From Flavilitoribacter sp020436695 (GTDB lineage: Bacteria > Bacteroidota > Bacteroidia > Chitinophagales > Saprospiraceae), in NCBI GenBank assembly GCA_041392665.1, contig JAWKLQ010000015.1, positions 1 through 64,000 on the forward strand: a stretch of 64,000 nucleotides of DNA, in the 5' to 3' direction. Below the pieces are notes generated by a model. That model did not search any database. It was not told the origin of the DNA and was given only the letters and a program-made list of their open reading frames with translations. Positions 45,980 to 55,339 of the stretch are shown one piece after another. Each line of letters begins with the position of its first letter. The stretch's first letter is position 1. The position numbers and the translations under genes were made by a program.

Positions 45980-46456
45980 ATGAAAGTCAAAGAAAAACGT
46001 TGGGAACAATTCATCCCACAAGACCTGGAACAGGTATGGCATTTTTTTTCCCGTCCGGAAAACCTGAACGATATTACCCCGGAAGATATGTCATTCGAGA
46101 TCCTGTCGGATGTGGCGGATACCCCCATGTATGAGGGTATGGTCATCCGGTACAACATCCGTCCGATTCTCAATATCCCTATGAACTGGGTTACGGAGAT
46201 CACTCACGTGCGTGCTCATGTTTATTTCATCGACGAGCAGCGATTTGGTCCTTATGCGCTTTGGCACCACCAGCATCATTTCGAAGCCGTTCGGGGAGGA
46301 ACACTGATGAAAGATATCCTGCATTATAAGGTTCCATACGGCATCATTGGGAATATAGCTGATGCCGTATTTGTAGATAAGAAGATCGAAAGCATTTTTC
46401 GGTATCGCTTTCAGGTGATCGAAGAGCAATTTAAGTCAGAGTCAGTAGCATCATGA
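45980..46456 (+). CDS. SRPBCC-family protein (polyketide cyclase/START-like)
   Basis: The 158-residue cytosolic protein shows the SRPBCC order: an N-terminal strand (RWEQFIPQDLEQVWHFFSRP with ENLNDITP), then IRYNIRPILNIPMNWVTEIT, FIDEQRFGPYALWHHQHHFE, and a terminal helix (AVFVDKKIESIFRYRFQVIE). These proteins bind a hydrophobic ligand in a deep pocket. The RPENLNDITP segment is typical of the cell-division-inhibitor/YfcH-like subgroup. The ligand is unknown. It stands alone between oppositely oriented genes. Confidence 0.78.
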   Translation: MKVKEKRWEQFIPQDLEQVWHFFSRPENLNDITPEDMSFEILSDVADTPMYEGMVIRYNIRPILNIPMNWVTEITHVRAHVYFIDEQRFGPYALWHHQHHFEAVRGGTLMKDILHYKVPYGIIGNIADAVFVDKKIESIFRYRFQVIEEQFKSESVAS

Positions 46457-46569
46457 TTAACTTGCTGATCATGGCCGGTAAATGGAACCTAAGAATGGCG
46501 TTCACTTAAATGATAGAGTCCCGATGCTGCCAATAAAACAGATCGATCTGGATAGGGAAATAGCTAGAA

Positions 46570-48855
46570 TTAGCGCAGTATAGCCACATCTCCCGTCAAC
46601 ACCCCGGAACGTGGCGCTCCATTTTCCGAAATGGTGTATTTCAACACCCAGGCGTAAACTCCCATATCCATTTCGAGGCCACGGAACTGTCCGTCCCAGC
46701 CGGTCGTTGGATCTGTGCCGCTGTATAGCTGCGTTCCCCAGCGGTCATAAACTTTCAGCTCAAATTCCAGTACTTCACAATTGGGAAAGGTGCGGAAAAC
46801 ATCATTCATGCCGTCGCCGTTGGGAGAAAATGCATTTGGTAAATAAAAAGTACACACCTCACATTCTGCGATCATGATCTCGTCTTCCACGGTCTGGCAC
46901 TGGTTGGTTACCGTGACCTGGTAGTGACCCGGGGCTTCCACGGCCAGCATTGGACCCGTAGCTCCGTTCGACCATTGGTATTCTGCCAGGGTGCCGGCTG
47001 AAGCATCCAGTCGCATGGGGGTGGCAGGGCAATAAAAAGTATCTCTTCCCAACTCCGTGGTGATCGAATCGATCACAATGATGGATACCGCATCGGTCAG
47101 TACATTACAGGCCGTTGTTACCGTTACTGCATATGTGGCACTGGTGGTAACCGGGATAGTTGGCTCGGTGGAGCCGTTGTGCCATTGATAGGTCGAGCCC
47201 GGTATACTTGCATCCAGTGTAAGATGGTCAATAATACAGATACTGGTATCCGCTCCCAGATCAAGTGTAGGCGGCTGGATGAAAGTAACGGAAATAGTAT
47301 CGCTCACCACTTCACACAATGTAGTAATGGTAACCGAATAGGTCCCGTCCTCCGTGATCTCATAGATCGGTTGATCGCTGCCATCCTGCCACTGGTAACT
47401 CTCCACATCCGCATTGGTAACATTAAATCGCAATATATCTCCCTGACAGCGTACCTGATCCGGCCCCAGGTCGAGTTGCACGGCTTCTACATAGTCGATA
47501 TTGACCGCGTCAGTAGTGGTACCACAGGCGTTTGTTACCGTTACAGCATAGGTATTCTCGCTACTCACGGTATAGCTGGAAACGGTACTTCCATCCTGCC
47601 AGAGATGGCTGGCGAAAGGACTCGCAGCATCCAGTACCGTCACCTCATCCGGGCAGAGGATCTGGTCGGTTCCAAGTTCGATGACGGGAGGCTGTTGCAG
47701 AAAGACTACTTCCACTTCGTCCGTCAGCACGCCGCAGTCATTTTCGACGGTGACTGCATACAGACCGTTCTGAGTAACGCTGTAGGTAGGGCTGGTGCTG
47801 CCGTCCTGCCAACGATAGGTGGCCAGCATATTGGTGGCATCCAGCAGTAGATCCTGCCCCACACAGAGCAGGGCTGTATCCTGTCCCAGATCCAGACCAA
47901 TACTCAGGGCATGACCAATGGTGAAGTCCATGCTGAAAGGTAAGGACGGATTGCCGCATACATCCAGCACCTGATCTGTTTCATTGGTTACCAGTGAAAA
48001 AGTAAAATCGCCCAATTCACTGATGGGCGGTGAGATCAACAGCCGGTAGTTTTTATCGTAATTTCCGCCCTCGGCACATACACCGCCTTCGATCCCCAGG
48101 TTATAAGGACCTCCTGGACCTTCGAGGCTGAAATTGAAATTGGTAATGGTACTGCAATCAATATTTTCGGAAAATGTAACTTCCAGAAAATTTTCACCGC
48201 ATTCATCCGGTACACTCACCCGGGCAATTTCCGGGCGGTTCTCATCAATGATACCCAAACCGGTGGAACCGCTGAAGTCGATGGTATAGCCGTTCTTGGA
48301 GCCCGACCAGTTGGATACCATAAGTACATAGGTATTGCCGGCCCGCATGGGGATGCGGTCGTTGAAAGCCGAATTGCCCCAGTTGATATCAGGGGAGTTA
48401 TTGCAATTGCTGCCCTGGATATTCCACTGCGAATCGCCGGTAGCGCCGGTTAGGCCATTGCAACTTCCACCGCCGGCCGCATTACAGCTCACCATCAGGC
48501 TTTGATCATTGCGGATGTCCTCACAACTGGCGTTAGTAATATTGAACAGGGTCCAGTCATAATCATCATTGATATCATTCGGTGTGATCAGAAAGCCGAG
48601 TTCTCCGTTCTCCTGCACGGTAAACAGATACCAGATCGAATTAAGCTCCCCGGCGGTACAACTGATATCGGTATTGATCTCATTGTGATAATTTCCGTCG
48701 CCGGTCGGCGAAAGATCTTCTTTGTAAATGGACTGACAAACCGGAATGGCACCAAGGCAATCCTGAATGGTTGGCTGCTGTGCATATAACCCTAGCGGAA
48801 GGCAAAAGCATAGCAGAGTAAGGAAGTGGCGGGTCTGACGCTGTAAGGTAATCAT
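46570..48855 (-). CDS. large secreted protein with five Ig-like repeats and gliding-motility-type C-terminal domain
   Basis: The 761-residue protein has a signal peptide (FLTLLCFCLPLGLYAQQ). An N-terminal domain (about 25-200) holds SIWYLFTVQENGELGFLITP. A beta-sandwich of about 110 residues follows. Five repeats of about 80 residues come next, each with the pattern WQDGSTSPTYSVTQNGLYAV and a paired cysteine (CGVLTDEV). The C-terminal domain reads FYLPNAFSPNGDGMNDVFRT and VYDRWGTQLYSG, the gliding-motility-associated type B sorting domain. It should be displayed on or released from the cell through the type IX system. Adhesion is a likely role, by inference. A perfect palindrome lies about 50 bp upstream. 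Confidence 0.85.
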   Translation of the reverse strand: MITLQRQTRHFLTLLCFCLPLGLYAQQPTIQDCLGAIPVCQSIYKEDLSPTGDGNYHNEINTDISCTAGELNSIWYLFTVQENGELGFLITPNDINDDYDWTLFNITNASCEDIRNDQSLMVSCNAAGGGSCNGLTGATGDSQWNIQGSNCNNSPDINWGNSAFNDRIPMRAGNTYVLMVSNWSGSKNGYTIDFSGSTGLGIIDENRPEIARVSVPDECGENFLEVTFSENIDCSTITNFNFSLEGPGGPYNLGIEGGVCAEGGNYDKNYRLLISPPISELGDFTFSLVTNETDQVLDVCGNPSLPFSMDFTIGHALSIGLDLGQDTALLCVGQDLLLDATNMLATYRWQDGSTSPTYSVTQNGLYAVTVENDCGVLTDEVEVVFLQQPPVIELGTDQILCPDEVTVLDAASPFASHLWQDGSTVSSYTVSSENTYAVTVTNACGTTTDAVNIDYVEAVQLDLGPDQVRCQGDILRFNVTNADVESYQWQDGSDQPIYEITEDGTYSVTITTLCEVVSDTISVTFIQPPTLDLGADTSICIIDHLTLDASIPGSTYQWHNGSTEPTIPVTTSATYAVTVTTACNVLTDAVSIIVIDSITTELGRDTFYCPATPMRLDASAGTLAEYQWSNGATGPMLAVEAPGHYQVTVTNQCQTVEDEIMIAECEVCTFYLPNAFSPNGDGMNDVFRTFPNCEVLEFELKVYDRWGTQLYSGTDPTTGWDGQFRGLEMDMGVYAWVLKYTISENGAPRSGVLTGDVAILR

Positions 48856-48904
48856 AGGTTACTCCTTCGGAATTTAACAGTTGGGTGTAGCAATTCGACC
48901 GTTG

Positions 48905-48925
48905 GGAGATGCATCATGCATCTCC
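48905..48925. promoter_or_regulatory. 21-bp perfect palindrome upstream of the secreted-protein gene
   Basis: GGAGATGCAT and ATGCATCTCC flank a single C. It lies 50-70 bp upstream of the ATG at 48855 on the minus strand. It may be an operator or a 5' leader hairpin. Confidence 0.45.
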
Positions 48926-49106
48926 TGCAGGACTAAAGGTATACGAGCGACCAATAGGAGAGTAGTTCATTGCAATACGGACGGAATGGTAGAAAATTGT
49001 TGCCTTAGGGTTGCTTGATTTAATAGGACGGCTAAAGGTAAGGATTATTAGCGCTTTTGACAACTGCCAATCGACAAAAACAGATTCGGAGGCTAACCGG
49101 TATGGG

Positions 49107-49146
49107 AAGAAAAAAGAATGGGGTATTGGGACCCAACCCAATACCC
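49107..49146 (-). terminator. hairpin and T-rich tail downstream of the DUF3179 gene
   Basis: GGGTATTGGG (49121-49130) pairs with CCCAATACCC (49137-49146) over ten base pairs with a six-base loop. On the minus strand the stem is followed by ATTCTTTTTTCTTCCC, a T-rich tail. It lies 29 bp after the DUF3179 stop. Confidence 0.65.
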
Positions 49147-49174
49147 AACACCCAAAGCATTTTATGGTATAAAT

Positions 49175-50179
49175 CTACTTACCTCCGGTAAGAAATTGCA
49201 TAGCCAGATTATAATCCTGCGGAAGGAATCCATGAATATCGGTATCCGGGAAAATGCTGGACCAGGCGTACCAGTAGCTGGTCATGGCCGGAAGCTCGTG
49301 TCCGGCATCATCTTTCACGGTTACTGATTTAGCCACGGCGTCGTACTGAATGGTGATGTGCAAACCGTTCAAGTTGTCCTGTAAAGGCTTATTGGCGGTA
49401 TTTTTCAGCAAAGCCAGTGGATAAGCCCGGGCAACGCCTTCATAGTTCAGCCCTACTACCTGCTCTTTAAGCGGCAGCTTTTTGTTACGACGGGCTACCG
49501 GGAACATCAGCCGGCGGCTTTCCGGGCCAAACATGGCATATGGATCGATCTCGTAGTTGCGCTTATAACCCGTGCGTGGTGACAGCACTTTGGTGTCCGG
49601 GTACTTGGCCTTCCATGCGGCCCAGGTAGAAGTATTAGTCACTACATTTTGCAGTGGTTTGCCGGATACCTGACCGGTTACTGCCTGGCCTTTCATCTGG
49701 CTCCACAGCGACTCGGTTTCCCAATCGTAGATCAGCAGGTTATTGTTGTACAACAAGCCGGATACGCCGAACGTGTGGGCCTTGCCGTCAATGTCGGCGG
49801 AAAAAGCAGCAGCGGTAGCCGTCAGCGGGCTATAGGTTACAACCAGCGATTCGTCTCCATACTGATCATTGATCACTTCGTGATAGTTCATGATCCGGAT
49901 CGGATAGGCTTTGGCAACCCCGTTGTGCATAACACCGATGACCAGGTCATTGTCTTTCAAAAATTCCGACCTGTCGACGTTGACAAAACGCGGGATTTCC
50001 AAGGAAGGGATGCCGTCCTTACCGGGGCCTGCCTGGAAAATTTCCGTCAGCGGGATATCCAGGTTCGTCATCTCGAAGCCATTATAGGCACAATAGACTT
50101 CATCGCCGGCTTGCTGTGCCCAAAGGCTGTTTGCGGCAAAAAAAGCAAGGAGGAGGAGGGTAGTTTTCACGTGTTTCAT
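49175..50179 (-). CDS. DUF3179 domain secreted protein
   Basis: The start at 50179 gives MKHVKTTLLLLAFFAANSLW, a signal peptide ending WAQQ; an in-frame ATG 12 bases earlier is possible. The mature ~310 residues match DUF3179: DNDLVIGVMHNGVAKAYPIR, ILNYHEVINDQ-type (here IMNYHEVINDQYGDESLVVT), YSPLTATAAAF in place of the usual CPLTGTA, FGVSGLLYNNNLLIYDWETE, and SLWSQMKGQAVTGQVSGKPL. The family is exported and of unknown function. The cysteine normal in the PLTG motif is a serine here. It is a single gene with its own terminator. Confidence 0.85.
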   Translation of the reverse strand: MKHVKTTLLLLAFFAANSLWAQQAGDEVYCAYNGFEMTNLDIPLTEIFQAGPGKDGIPSLEIPRFVNVDRSEFLKDNDLVIGVMHNGVAKAYPIRIMNYHEVINDQYGDESLVVTYSPLTATAAAFSADIDGKAHTFGVSGLLYNNNLLIYDWETESLWSQMKGQAVTGQVSGKPLQNVVTNTSTWAAWKAKYPDTKVLSPRTGYKRNYEIDPYAMFGPESRRLMFPVARRNKKLPLKEQVVGLNYEGVARAYPLALLKNTANKPLQDNLNGLHITIQYDAVAKSVTVKDDAGHELPAMTSYWYAWSSIFPDTDIHGFLPQDYNLAMQFLTGGK

Positions 50180-50376
50180 TACAGTGATCATAGGAGTAAA
50201 ATTTTGATTTGGTGTAGTTAAATTTGTTTTTGACTGTTACTATACTCCTATGCCAAAAGCATGCCAAAAAAAATAAATTGATTGAAATTAATGTTTAAGT
50301 GATTGTTTTTCAAGTTGATATATTTTTTCAATCACTCTTTGAATATCGAAGAACTAAACTTTAGCCAATAAAAAAA

Positions 50377-51057
50377 CTAGTCGGAAGAAATTTCCCGTAG
50401 CACGCTTTCTAAATAAGTCCGTCCTATCGGGATCTTTTTACCATCGATAAAGATTAGTTTCCCTTTGATCTTTTGGATCTTTTTGATCGAGATTATATAG
50501 GATCGGTGGGTACGAATAAAATCCTGCGGCAACAGCTCCAAAATGCTGCTCATGGTCATGCGGGTGATCAGCGTTTTTTGAGATGCCAGATGGATCTTTA
50601 GATAATCAGAATAAGCTTCAATAAACAGTATATTGGTAGTGTTGACATTCACCTTACTGTATTCGGATCTTATCTGGATGGTATGGCTGGATTTTTTAAG
50701 CTGGAACAAATAATAATCATGCGCTTTCCACTGCCTGCAAAAGCGCTCGTAGGTAAAAGGTTTTACCAGATAATCCGTGGCGCTGAGATTAAAGCCTTCT
50801 ACGGCATATTCTTCGTGGGCAGTGGTGAAGATCACCATGATCCGGTCATCTAAACTCCTGTAAAAATCCAGGCCGTTATGGGTGGGCATATTGATGTCTA
50901 GAAAAAGGAGATCCGCTTCCTGTCCGGATAACCAATTACCGGCAGCTTTTGCACTGGTAAATGTTGCCAGGAGATCTATCCGGTTTGATCGGTCACAGAA
51001 TCTTTGTAACAGGTTCAAAGCAGGTGGTTCGTCATCGATCGCTATCGCTTTTAGCAT
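50377..51057 (-). CDS. LytTR-type response regulator
   Basis: The 226-residue protein has an N-terminal receiver (IDDEPPALNLLQRF, LLFLDINMPTHNGLDFYRSL with the phospho-Asp, TTAHEEYAVEGFNLSATDYL, VKPFTYERF). The C-terminal LytTR DNA-binding domain has NILFIEAYSDYLKIHLASQK, FIRTHRSYIISIKKIQKIKG and KKIPIGRTYLESVL. It is encoded with a 26-bp overlap after its cognate kinase gene. It should control genes by binding promoter repeats; the linked HupE and DUF3500 genes are the first targets to test. It is an intact paralogue of the broken regulator at 21939-22655. Confidence 0.9.
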   Translation of the reverse strand: MLKAIAIDDEPPALNLLQRFCDRSNRIDLLATFTSAKAAGNWLSGQEADLLFLDINMPTHNGLDFYRSLDDRIMVIFTTAHEEYAVEGFNLSATDYLVKPFTYERFCRQWKAHDYYLFQLKKSSHTIQIRSEYSKVNVNTTNILFIEAYSDYLKIHLASQKTLITRMTMSSILELLPQDFIRTHRSYIISIKKIQKIKGKLIFIDGKKIPIGRTYLESVLREISSD

Positions 51058-52108
51058 CCAGTTGAATTTGAAGGTTTACCACGAATTGATCAGGTAGACT
51101 TTCCAAAATTAACTGATGTTTATCGGGATACAAAAAAAGGAGCCTTTCTTTAGTGGCCTCAATGCCTCTCCCGCTTACTTCGTGTGGTGCCAGCTTACCC
51201 GTCACTTTTCTGTTACGGATCAGCATGGAAAATAATCGGCCTTTAAGGGTGATCTCAATGACGATCGAGGATGCTTCGTCGGTACTGATCCCATGTTTAA
51301 AGGCATTTTCTACAAACGGTATGAGCAACAGGGGGGCGATCCTGAGATCAATAGGGTCATCCAGTTCTTTCAGATAACTCACTTCAACGCTTCGATCCAG
51401 TCTTTCCCGCTGGAGGTCAATGTAATTGTCGAGATATTCCAGTTCTTTCGCCAGGGGCACGTACTCATCCCGCGCCTGATGCACTACATAACGCATCATT
51501 TTGGATAGTTTGACGATACTAGATGCGGTCTTTTCCGAATCATCCTGAATGGCCTGCGAATAGATGTTGTTGAGCACATTGAACAGGAAGTGGGGATTGA
51601 TCTGATCTCTAAGAGTGATCAGCTCCACCCTTGTTTTGGCTTTCTCGGTATCGTAAAGTCTTTCTCTCACTCTTAGCAGGATGGAAAAAAGAACCACTGA
51701 TACAAAGAGTAATACAATGTGATTGATGGAGACCAAAAAGGAAGAACCCTGAGGTATTTGCGGTGCTCCGGACGGATTCCCGGAGGGAGGATGCTGACTT
51801 GCCCAGGGAACAAAACCGGTGATCAGAGAGGGTAGTAAAATAATGATGACCAGGGCTGTAAGTACGGAGAGCCAATAGAGGGTATGCTTTTGTTTCAGAT
51901 AGGCCTTCGGTATCAGGAAATAATAATTGGTGTAAAAAAAAACGATCATGAACAGGTTGGAAAGGATATCCCGCAGTGTTGGATTGCTGAGATTAAAAAA
52001 AGGTTCTCCTGCGGGTCTGGGGGCAAAAAGTGCGGGAATTACCAGAAATAAGGCAATCCCAATGGCCTGTATCCATACTGGGATCCTCTCCGCATTCGAA
52101 ATTTTCAT
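51032..52108 (-). CDS. LytS-like membrane sensor histidine kinase
   Basis: The 358-residue protein has four predicted N-terminal membrane helices (AIGIALFLVIPALFA, LFMIVFFYTNYYFLIPKAYL, WLSVLTALVIIILLPSLI, INHIVLLFVSVVLFSILLRV). The His_kinase domain follows with LRDQINPHFLFNVLNNIYSQ, holding the phospho-His, and an ATPase domain with PFVENAFKHGISTDE and GRGIEATKERLLFLYPDKHQ. Its start codon directly follows the HupE stop codon with no gap, and its end overlaps the regulator. One transcript for HupE, kinase and regulator is therefore very likely. Confidence 0.9.
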   Translation of the reverse strand: MKISNAERIPVWIQAIGIALFLVIPALFAPRPAGEPFFNLSNPTLRDILSNLFMIVFFYTNYYFLIPKAYLKQKHTLYWLSVLTALVIIILLPSLITGFVPWASQHPPSGNPSGAPQIPQGSSFLVSINHIVLLFVSVVLFSILLRVRERLYDTEKAKTRVELITLRDQINPHFLFNVLNNIYSQAIQDDSEKTASSIVKLSKMMRYVVHQARDEYVPLAKELEYLDNYIDLQRERLDRSVEVSYLKELDDPIDLRIAPLLLIPFVENAFKHGISTDEASSIVIEITLKGRLFSMLIRNRKVTGKLAPHEVSGRGIEATKERLLFLYPDKHQLILESLPDQFVVNLQIQLDAKSDSDR

Positions 52109-53320
52109 TTAGGTAAACACTTTATTGATGTACATGGTGATTGCGTTTTCATTTCCACTGATACGCTCTATGATCCAGCTGACTGATACAATAATAGTCA
52201 AAAAAGAAACACCAATTCGGAGTGGGGCGTACCCTTTTTCCGATCTGCTGAATAACAATAACGGAAAAAACAGCACCATAATGATCAGTTGCATGGTCTC
52301 GATGCCCAGGTTAAAACTCAGGACGCTCAGTAATTTTTGCTGTAAATCTAATTGCATACCCGACAGGGAAAGGGAAAATGCCAGTCCGTGGATCAGCCCA
52401 AAACCGGCAGCAATGCCCAGCTCCCGGTTTGGAAAGATAGGTTTGATGACATGAACGGCAGATATCAAAATGGAGAAGGCGATCAGCACTTCAACGGATT
52501 GGGTCGAAAAAGGAAGCAGATTAAGGCTTCCGATCAGTAAGGTGATCGAGTGGCCGATGGTAAAGGCCAGACTGATTTTCAGGAACCGGTTAAGTGTATA
52601 TTTGAATCCCTGAAAACTGGTCCATCTATTGTCTTTGATGGCTAATGGCGCAACCAGCAGCAGCGTCAGCAGGAAAAGAATATGATCCAGACCCAGGCGG
52701 ATATGCTCCATGCCATGCCGGAAAATGGCTACGGAACCTTTCCACATGCTTCCTTCATTCAGATTGACTGCCAGAGGGAAAACGCGGCCAGTACGCACAT
52801 CCACTTTGATGATCCCAACCTCTACCGGATGTTCCTGATTGATGCCGTTCTCCCAGTCTTCATCCACTTTTATAAATGCCGAGTGAGTTACTAACTGGTG
52901 AAGGATCACATCGTAATTAAGCGTGAAATTCCGCGTGTCGGTACCCGCTGGCGGCGTCAAGGTGAGCGCAACGACCAGTTCCCGGTATGGACTGCCATCA
53001 GCTTCCAGTATATTCATTTGTTCTAACTGAACAGACCAGTTCTCTGCATCCGGTGATTGTAAACTGATATGATTGAGTATGTATGCCTGCAATTCTTCCC
53101 GGCTGTTTTTCATGATCAATGCCGATCCCGACGAAACATCGAATGGAACGGCCAGCTGCAGTTCGGGTAGAGGGAGTTGCAATTCAGCGTAAATGTATGT
53201 TTCGGAGACCCGGAGAGCCACAACGGAATTGGGCATGGGATGTGCATACGCCGAGAAGCATATTCCTAGTAAGAGCGATGTGATCAATATGCTGTTGGAG
53301 AAATATTTTATTAGCTGCAA
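52109..53320 (-). CDS. HupE/UreJ family membrane protein
   Basis: The 403-residue protein starts with TTG at 53320; no ATG fits the signal peptide (LITSLLLGICFSAYA). The first ~200 residues form an extracytoplasmic beta-rich domain. The C-terminal half holds the HupE/UreJ helices with the His/Asp motif RHGMEHIRLGLDHILFLLTL, then IGHSITLLIGSLNLLPFSTQ and GFGLIHGLAFSLSLSGMQ. The family includes nickel or cobalt permeases, so metal uptake is possible but unproven in this two-domain subgroup. It sits 96 bp after the DUF3500 gene and abuts the kinase gene. Confidence 0.82.
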   Translation of the reverse strand: MQLIKYFSNSILITSLLLGICFSAYAHPMPNSVVALRVSETYIYAELQLPLPELQLAVPFDVSSGSALIMKNSREELQAYILNHISLQSPDAENWSVQLEQMNILEADGSPYRELVVALTLTPPAGTDTRNFTLNYDVILHQLVTHSAFIKVDEDWENGINQEHPVEVGIIKVDVRTGRVFPLAVNLNEGSMWKGSVAIFRHGMEHIRLGLDHILFLLTLLLVAPLAIKDNRWTSFQGFKYTLNRFLKISLAFTIGHSITLLIGSLNLLPFSTQSVEVLIAFSILISAVHVIKPIFPNRELGIAAGFGLIHGLAFSLSLSGMQLDLQQKLLSVLSFNLGIETMQLIIMVLFFPLLLFSRSEKGYAPLRIGVSFLTIIVSVSWIIERISGNENAITMYINKVFT

Positions 53321-53351
53321 GAGATTAATTTTTTGTTGAAGCTATATTGAC

Positions 53352-53386
53352 CACCGCTGGTTGTGCTTTGCACAAAACCAGCGGTG
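53352..53386. terminator. hairpin between the DUF3500 and HupE genes
   Basis: CACCGCTGGTT (53352-53362) pairs with AACCAGCGGTG (53376-53386). The 13-base loop can itself pair partly. There is no T run on either strand, so it may only lower read-through or protect the 3' end of the upstream message. Confidence 0.5.
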
Positions 53387-53416
53387 TGTCAGGATAGCTA
53401 CATTGCTTATCAAAAA

Positions 53417-55030
53417 TTAAAAACTAAAATTGCCACCGTAATCCCGGACATGATCCCGGTAAACGGTATGATAGTGAATCCCGGACAGCACTACTCCGTT
53501 CTGACAGATAAACTCTATCCAGACACTCGGCCCGTCGATTCGTACGTAATCGGCATGATTGGTCAGTGAAGCATTTCCTGAATAAGCGACGTAGGTCTCA
53601 TCCAGCTCTGATTCGTATATATCCATCAGATCGGCTGCGGCTTCATCTTCAATATCACCGACCCAGGCTTCAATGGCGTTCAGCACCAGCTCTTTTTGGG
53701 CAGTGGTCAGACTACTGATCGCCAGCCCCACTTTGGTATTCGGGAATTCCCCATCACTGCCAGGGCCCAATACTACATCGCTGTAAGTGGAACTGATCTT
53801 TGCGGCACTCAGTTCACTGGTCGAAAGTCCGGCCAGCATGGCGGCCATAGCGTCATGTTCGTCCGTTAATGGTGCATAGGTCGTACCACTGGCTGTCCAG
53901 GTGAGCGGCTCCACACCCTGATGGGAAGGCGTAGGGCCTACGATCTCGCCGTTCTCGAAAGTGACGTTTTGGGCGTAATGGTGACCTCCAAACTGTAACA
54001 TCCAAGTGCCCGTGGTGCTTGGCGTGCCGAGAAATGCGATGATATACAGTTCGGAAGAATAGCCGCCTCCGCCGCCGCCTCCACCACTTTGACTGCCGAG
54101 ATAGTCGTCAGCGGCGTTGATCTGCAGGAACTCATCATATCCCTGATTATCTCCGGAGCCGGACGCAGCTGCGATCACGGCTTTGGCCAGGGTGAGTTGT
54201 TCGTCACTGAGTTCACTGAATTCCAGCCCGTTTCGGATGCTGACCCCGCCCGGCAGGTTTGACCATTTCACGGCATTGGTTGCTGTGAAATCCAGCTGAA
54301 CCGTATTTGCCTGCGTGGAAGTCAAAGAGGCGATAAACTCATTGGCCAAACATACTACCTTTTCGCCGACAGTAGTGGCTTCATCACAATTAGAGGTGGC
54401 GTCAGTCGTTACCGTAAACTCACTTTCCGAGGTAGCGGTACTGCCATCGACAGTAACGGTGATATAACCCGAAGTGGCCCCATCCGGTACCGTAACGGTA
54501 AGGGTGGTGGCAGTAGCCGCGCTAACCGTGGCTTCCGTACCGTTGAAGGAAACTGTATTTTCCGAAGCCGTGGTGCTGAAGTTTGTACCCGTGATGGTCA
54601 CCGTAGTACCGACGGATCCGCTTGTGGGAGTAAAGTCAGTGATCGTTGGAGCAGTGCTCGTAATTTCAGTGACCGTGAAATCATCGGTTGAACTGGCCGA
54701 TTCATCGCCTACAACAACCGAAATAGGTCCGGTGGAGGCTCCATCCGGTACAGCCGCTACGATCTCTGTTTCGGATACTGAAGAGACGGTGGCTACCACG
54801 CCGTTGAAATAAAGGGAAATGCCTGTTGTAGACGTACCGAAATTAGTTCCCGTAATGGTGACGATCGTACCTTCAGAACCTGAAGTAGGGGAGAATCCTG
54901 TAATAGTTGGTGGATCATCAACCGGTTCCACTTCGTCTTTCTGACAAGAGATGAGCATTATTGTACAGAAAAAGACCAGTGAAACGATCGGTCCCAACCA
55001 CATTACCTGCATCAATTTTTTAGCATTCAT
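53417..55030 (-). CDS. lipoprotein with two IPT/TIG domains and a DUF3500 domain
   Basis: The 537-residue protein has a lipoprotein signal (IVSLVFFCTIMLISC, cysteine at 29). Two IPT/TIG domains of about 80 residues follow, each opening ITGFSPTSGSEGTIVTITGT or ITDFTPTSGSVGTTVTITGT. DUF3500 covers about 215-537, with LDFTATNAVKWSNLPGGVSI and WMLQFGGHHYAQNVTF, where the paired His residues are notable, plus a Gly-run linker. It is the first gene of a minus-strand cluster with HupE, kinase and regulator. The role is unknown. A very low-complexity TIG-coding stretch explains long opposite-strand frames here. Confidence 0.85.
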   Translation of the reverse strand: MNAKKLMQVMWLGPIVSLVFFCTIMLISCQKDEVEPVDDPPTITGFSPTSGSEGTIVTITGTNFGTSTTGISLYFNGVVATVSSVSETEIVAAVPDGASTGPISVVVGDESASSTDDFTVTEITSTAPTITDFTPTSGSVGTTVTITGTNFSTTASENTVSFNGTEATVSAATATTLTVTVPDGATSGYITVTVDGSTATSESEFTVTTDATSNCDEATTVGEKVVCLANEFIASLTSTQANTVQLDFTATNAVKWSNLPGGVSIRNGLEFSELSDEQLTLAKAVIAAASGSGDNQGYDEFLQINAADDYLGSQSGGGGGGGGYSSELYIIAFLGTPSTTGTWMLQFGGHHYAQNVTFENGEIVGPTPSHQGVEPLTWTASGTTYAPLTDEHDAMAAMLAGLSTSELSAAKISSTYSDVVLGPGSDGEFPNTKVGLAISSLTTAQKELVLNAIEAWVGDIEDEAAADLMDIYESELDETYVAYSGNASLTNHADYVRIDGPSVWIEFICQNGVVLSGIHYHTVYRDHVRDYGGNFSF

Positions 55031-55339
55031 AAAATTTTGTGTTTATGAGCTGTAAACTAGTATGGGGTTTTTTGTAATGTCCAGTAAGCTCAAAATGAGG
55101 TGAACGGCCCGAAAACTGAGACGAACGTAATGGCGCCAAATAAAGAGGTGGGTAGTTTTAGAGTAGTTCTTCCCGCTTTGTTGCAACATAAAGCAGGCTC
55201 CATGCATCCTTAATTATATATGATAGCTCATCGATATGGAATGACCCCATGCACTTCCCTCCGTGCAATCCATACGTTATGAACAACATTCGGAAAAAAC
55301 TCTCATCTCCGTTCAATTGATCACCCGAAATCACTGGAG
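55031..55339. other. 309-bp divergent spacer
   Basis: No convincing gene is present. A 63-codon minus frame (55158-55349) overlaps the next start codon and has no recognisable feature. Promoters for the divergent DUF3500 and protease genes should lie here, but no clear TAnnTTTG box was found. Confidence 0.45.

Larger units (their letters stand above)
48856..49174. other. 319-bp spacer with a palindrome and a terminator hairpin
   Basis: There is no gene. A 21-bp palindrome (48905-48925) lies near the start of the large secreted-protein gene, and a terminator-like hairpin for the DUF3179 gene lies at 49121-49146. The rest is unremarkable. Confidence 0.55.

Noticed and set aside
54474..54812. 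112-codon plus-strand frame opposite the TIG domains
   Set aside because: It is the mirror of Thr/Gly/Ser-rich TIG repeats on the coding strand, which avoid stops in the reverse frame.
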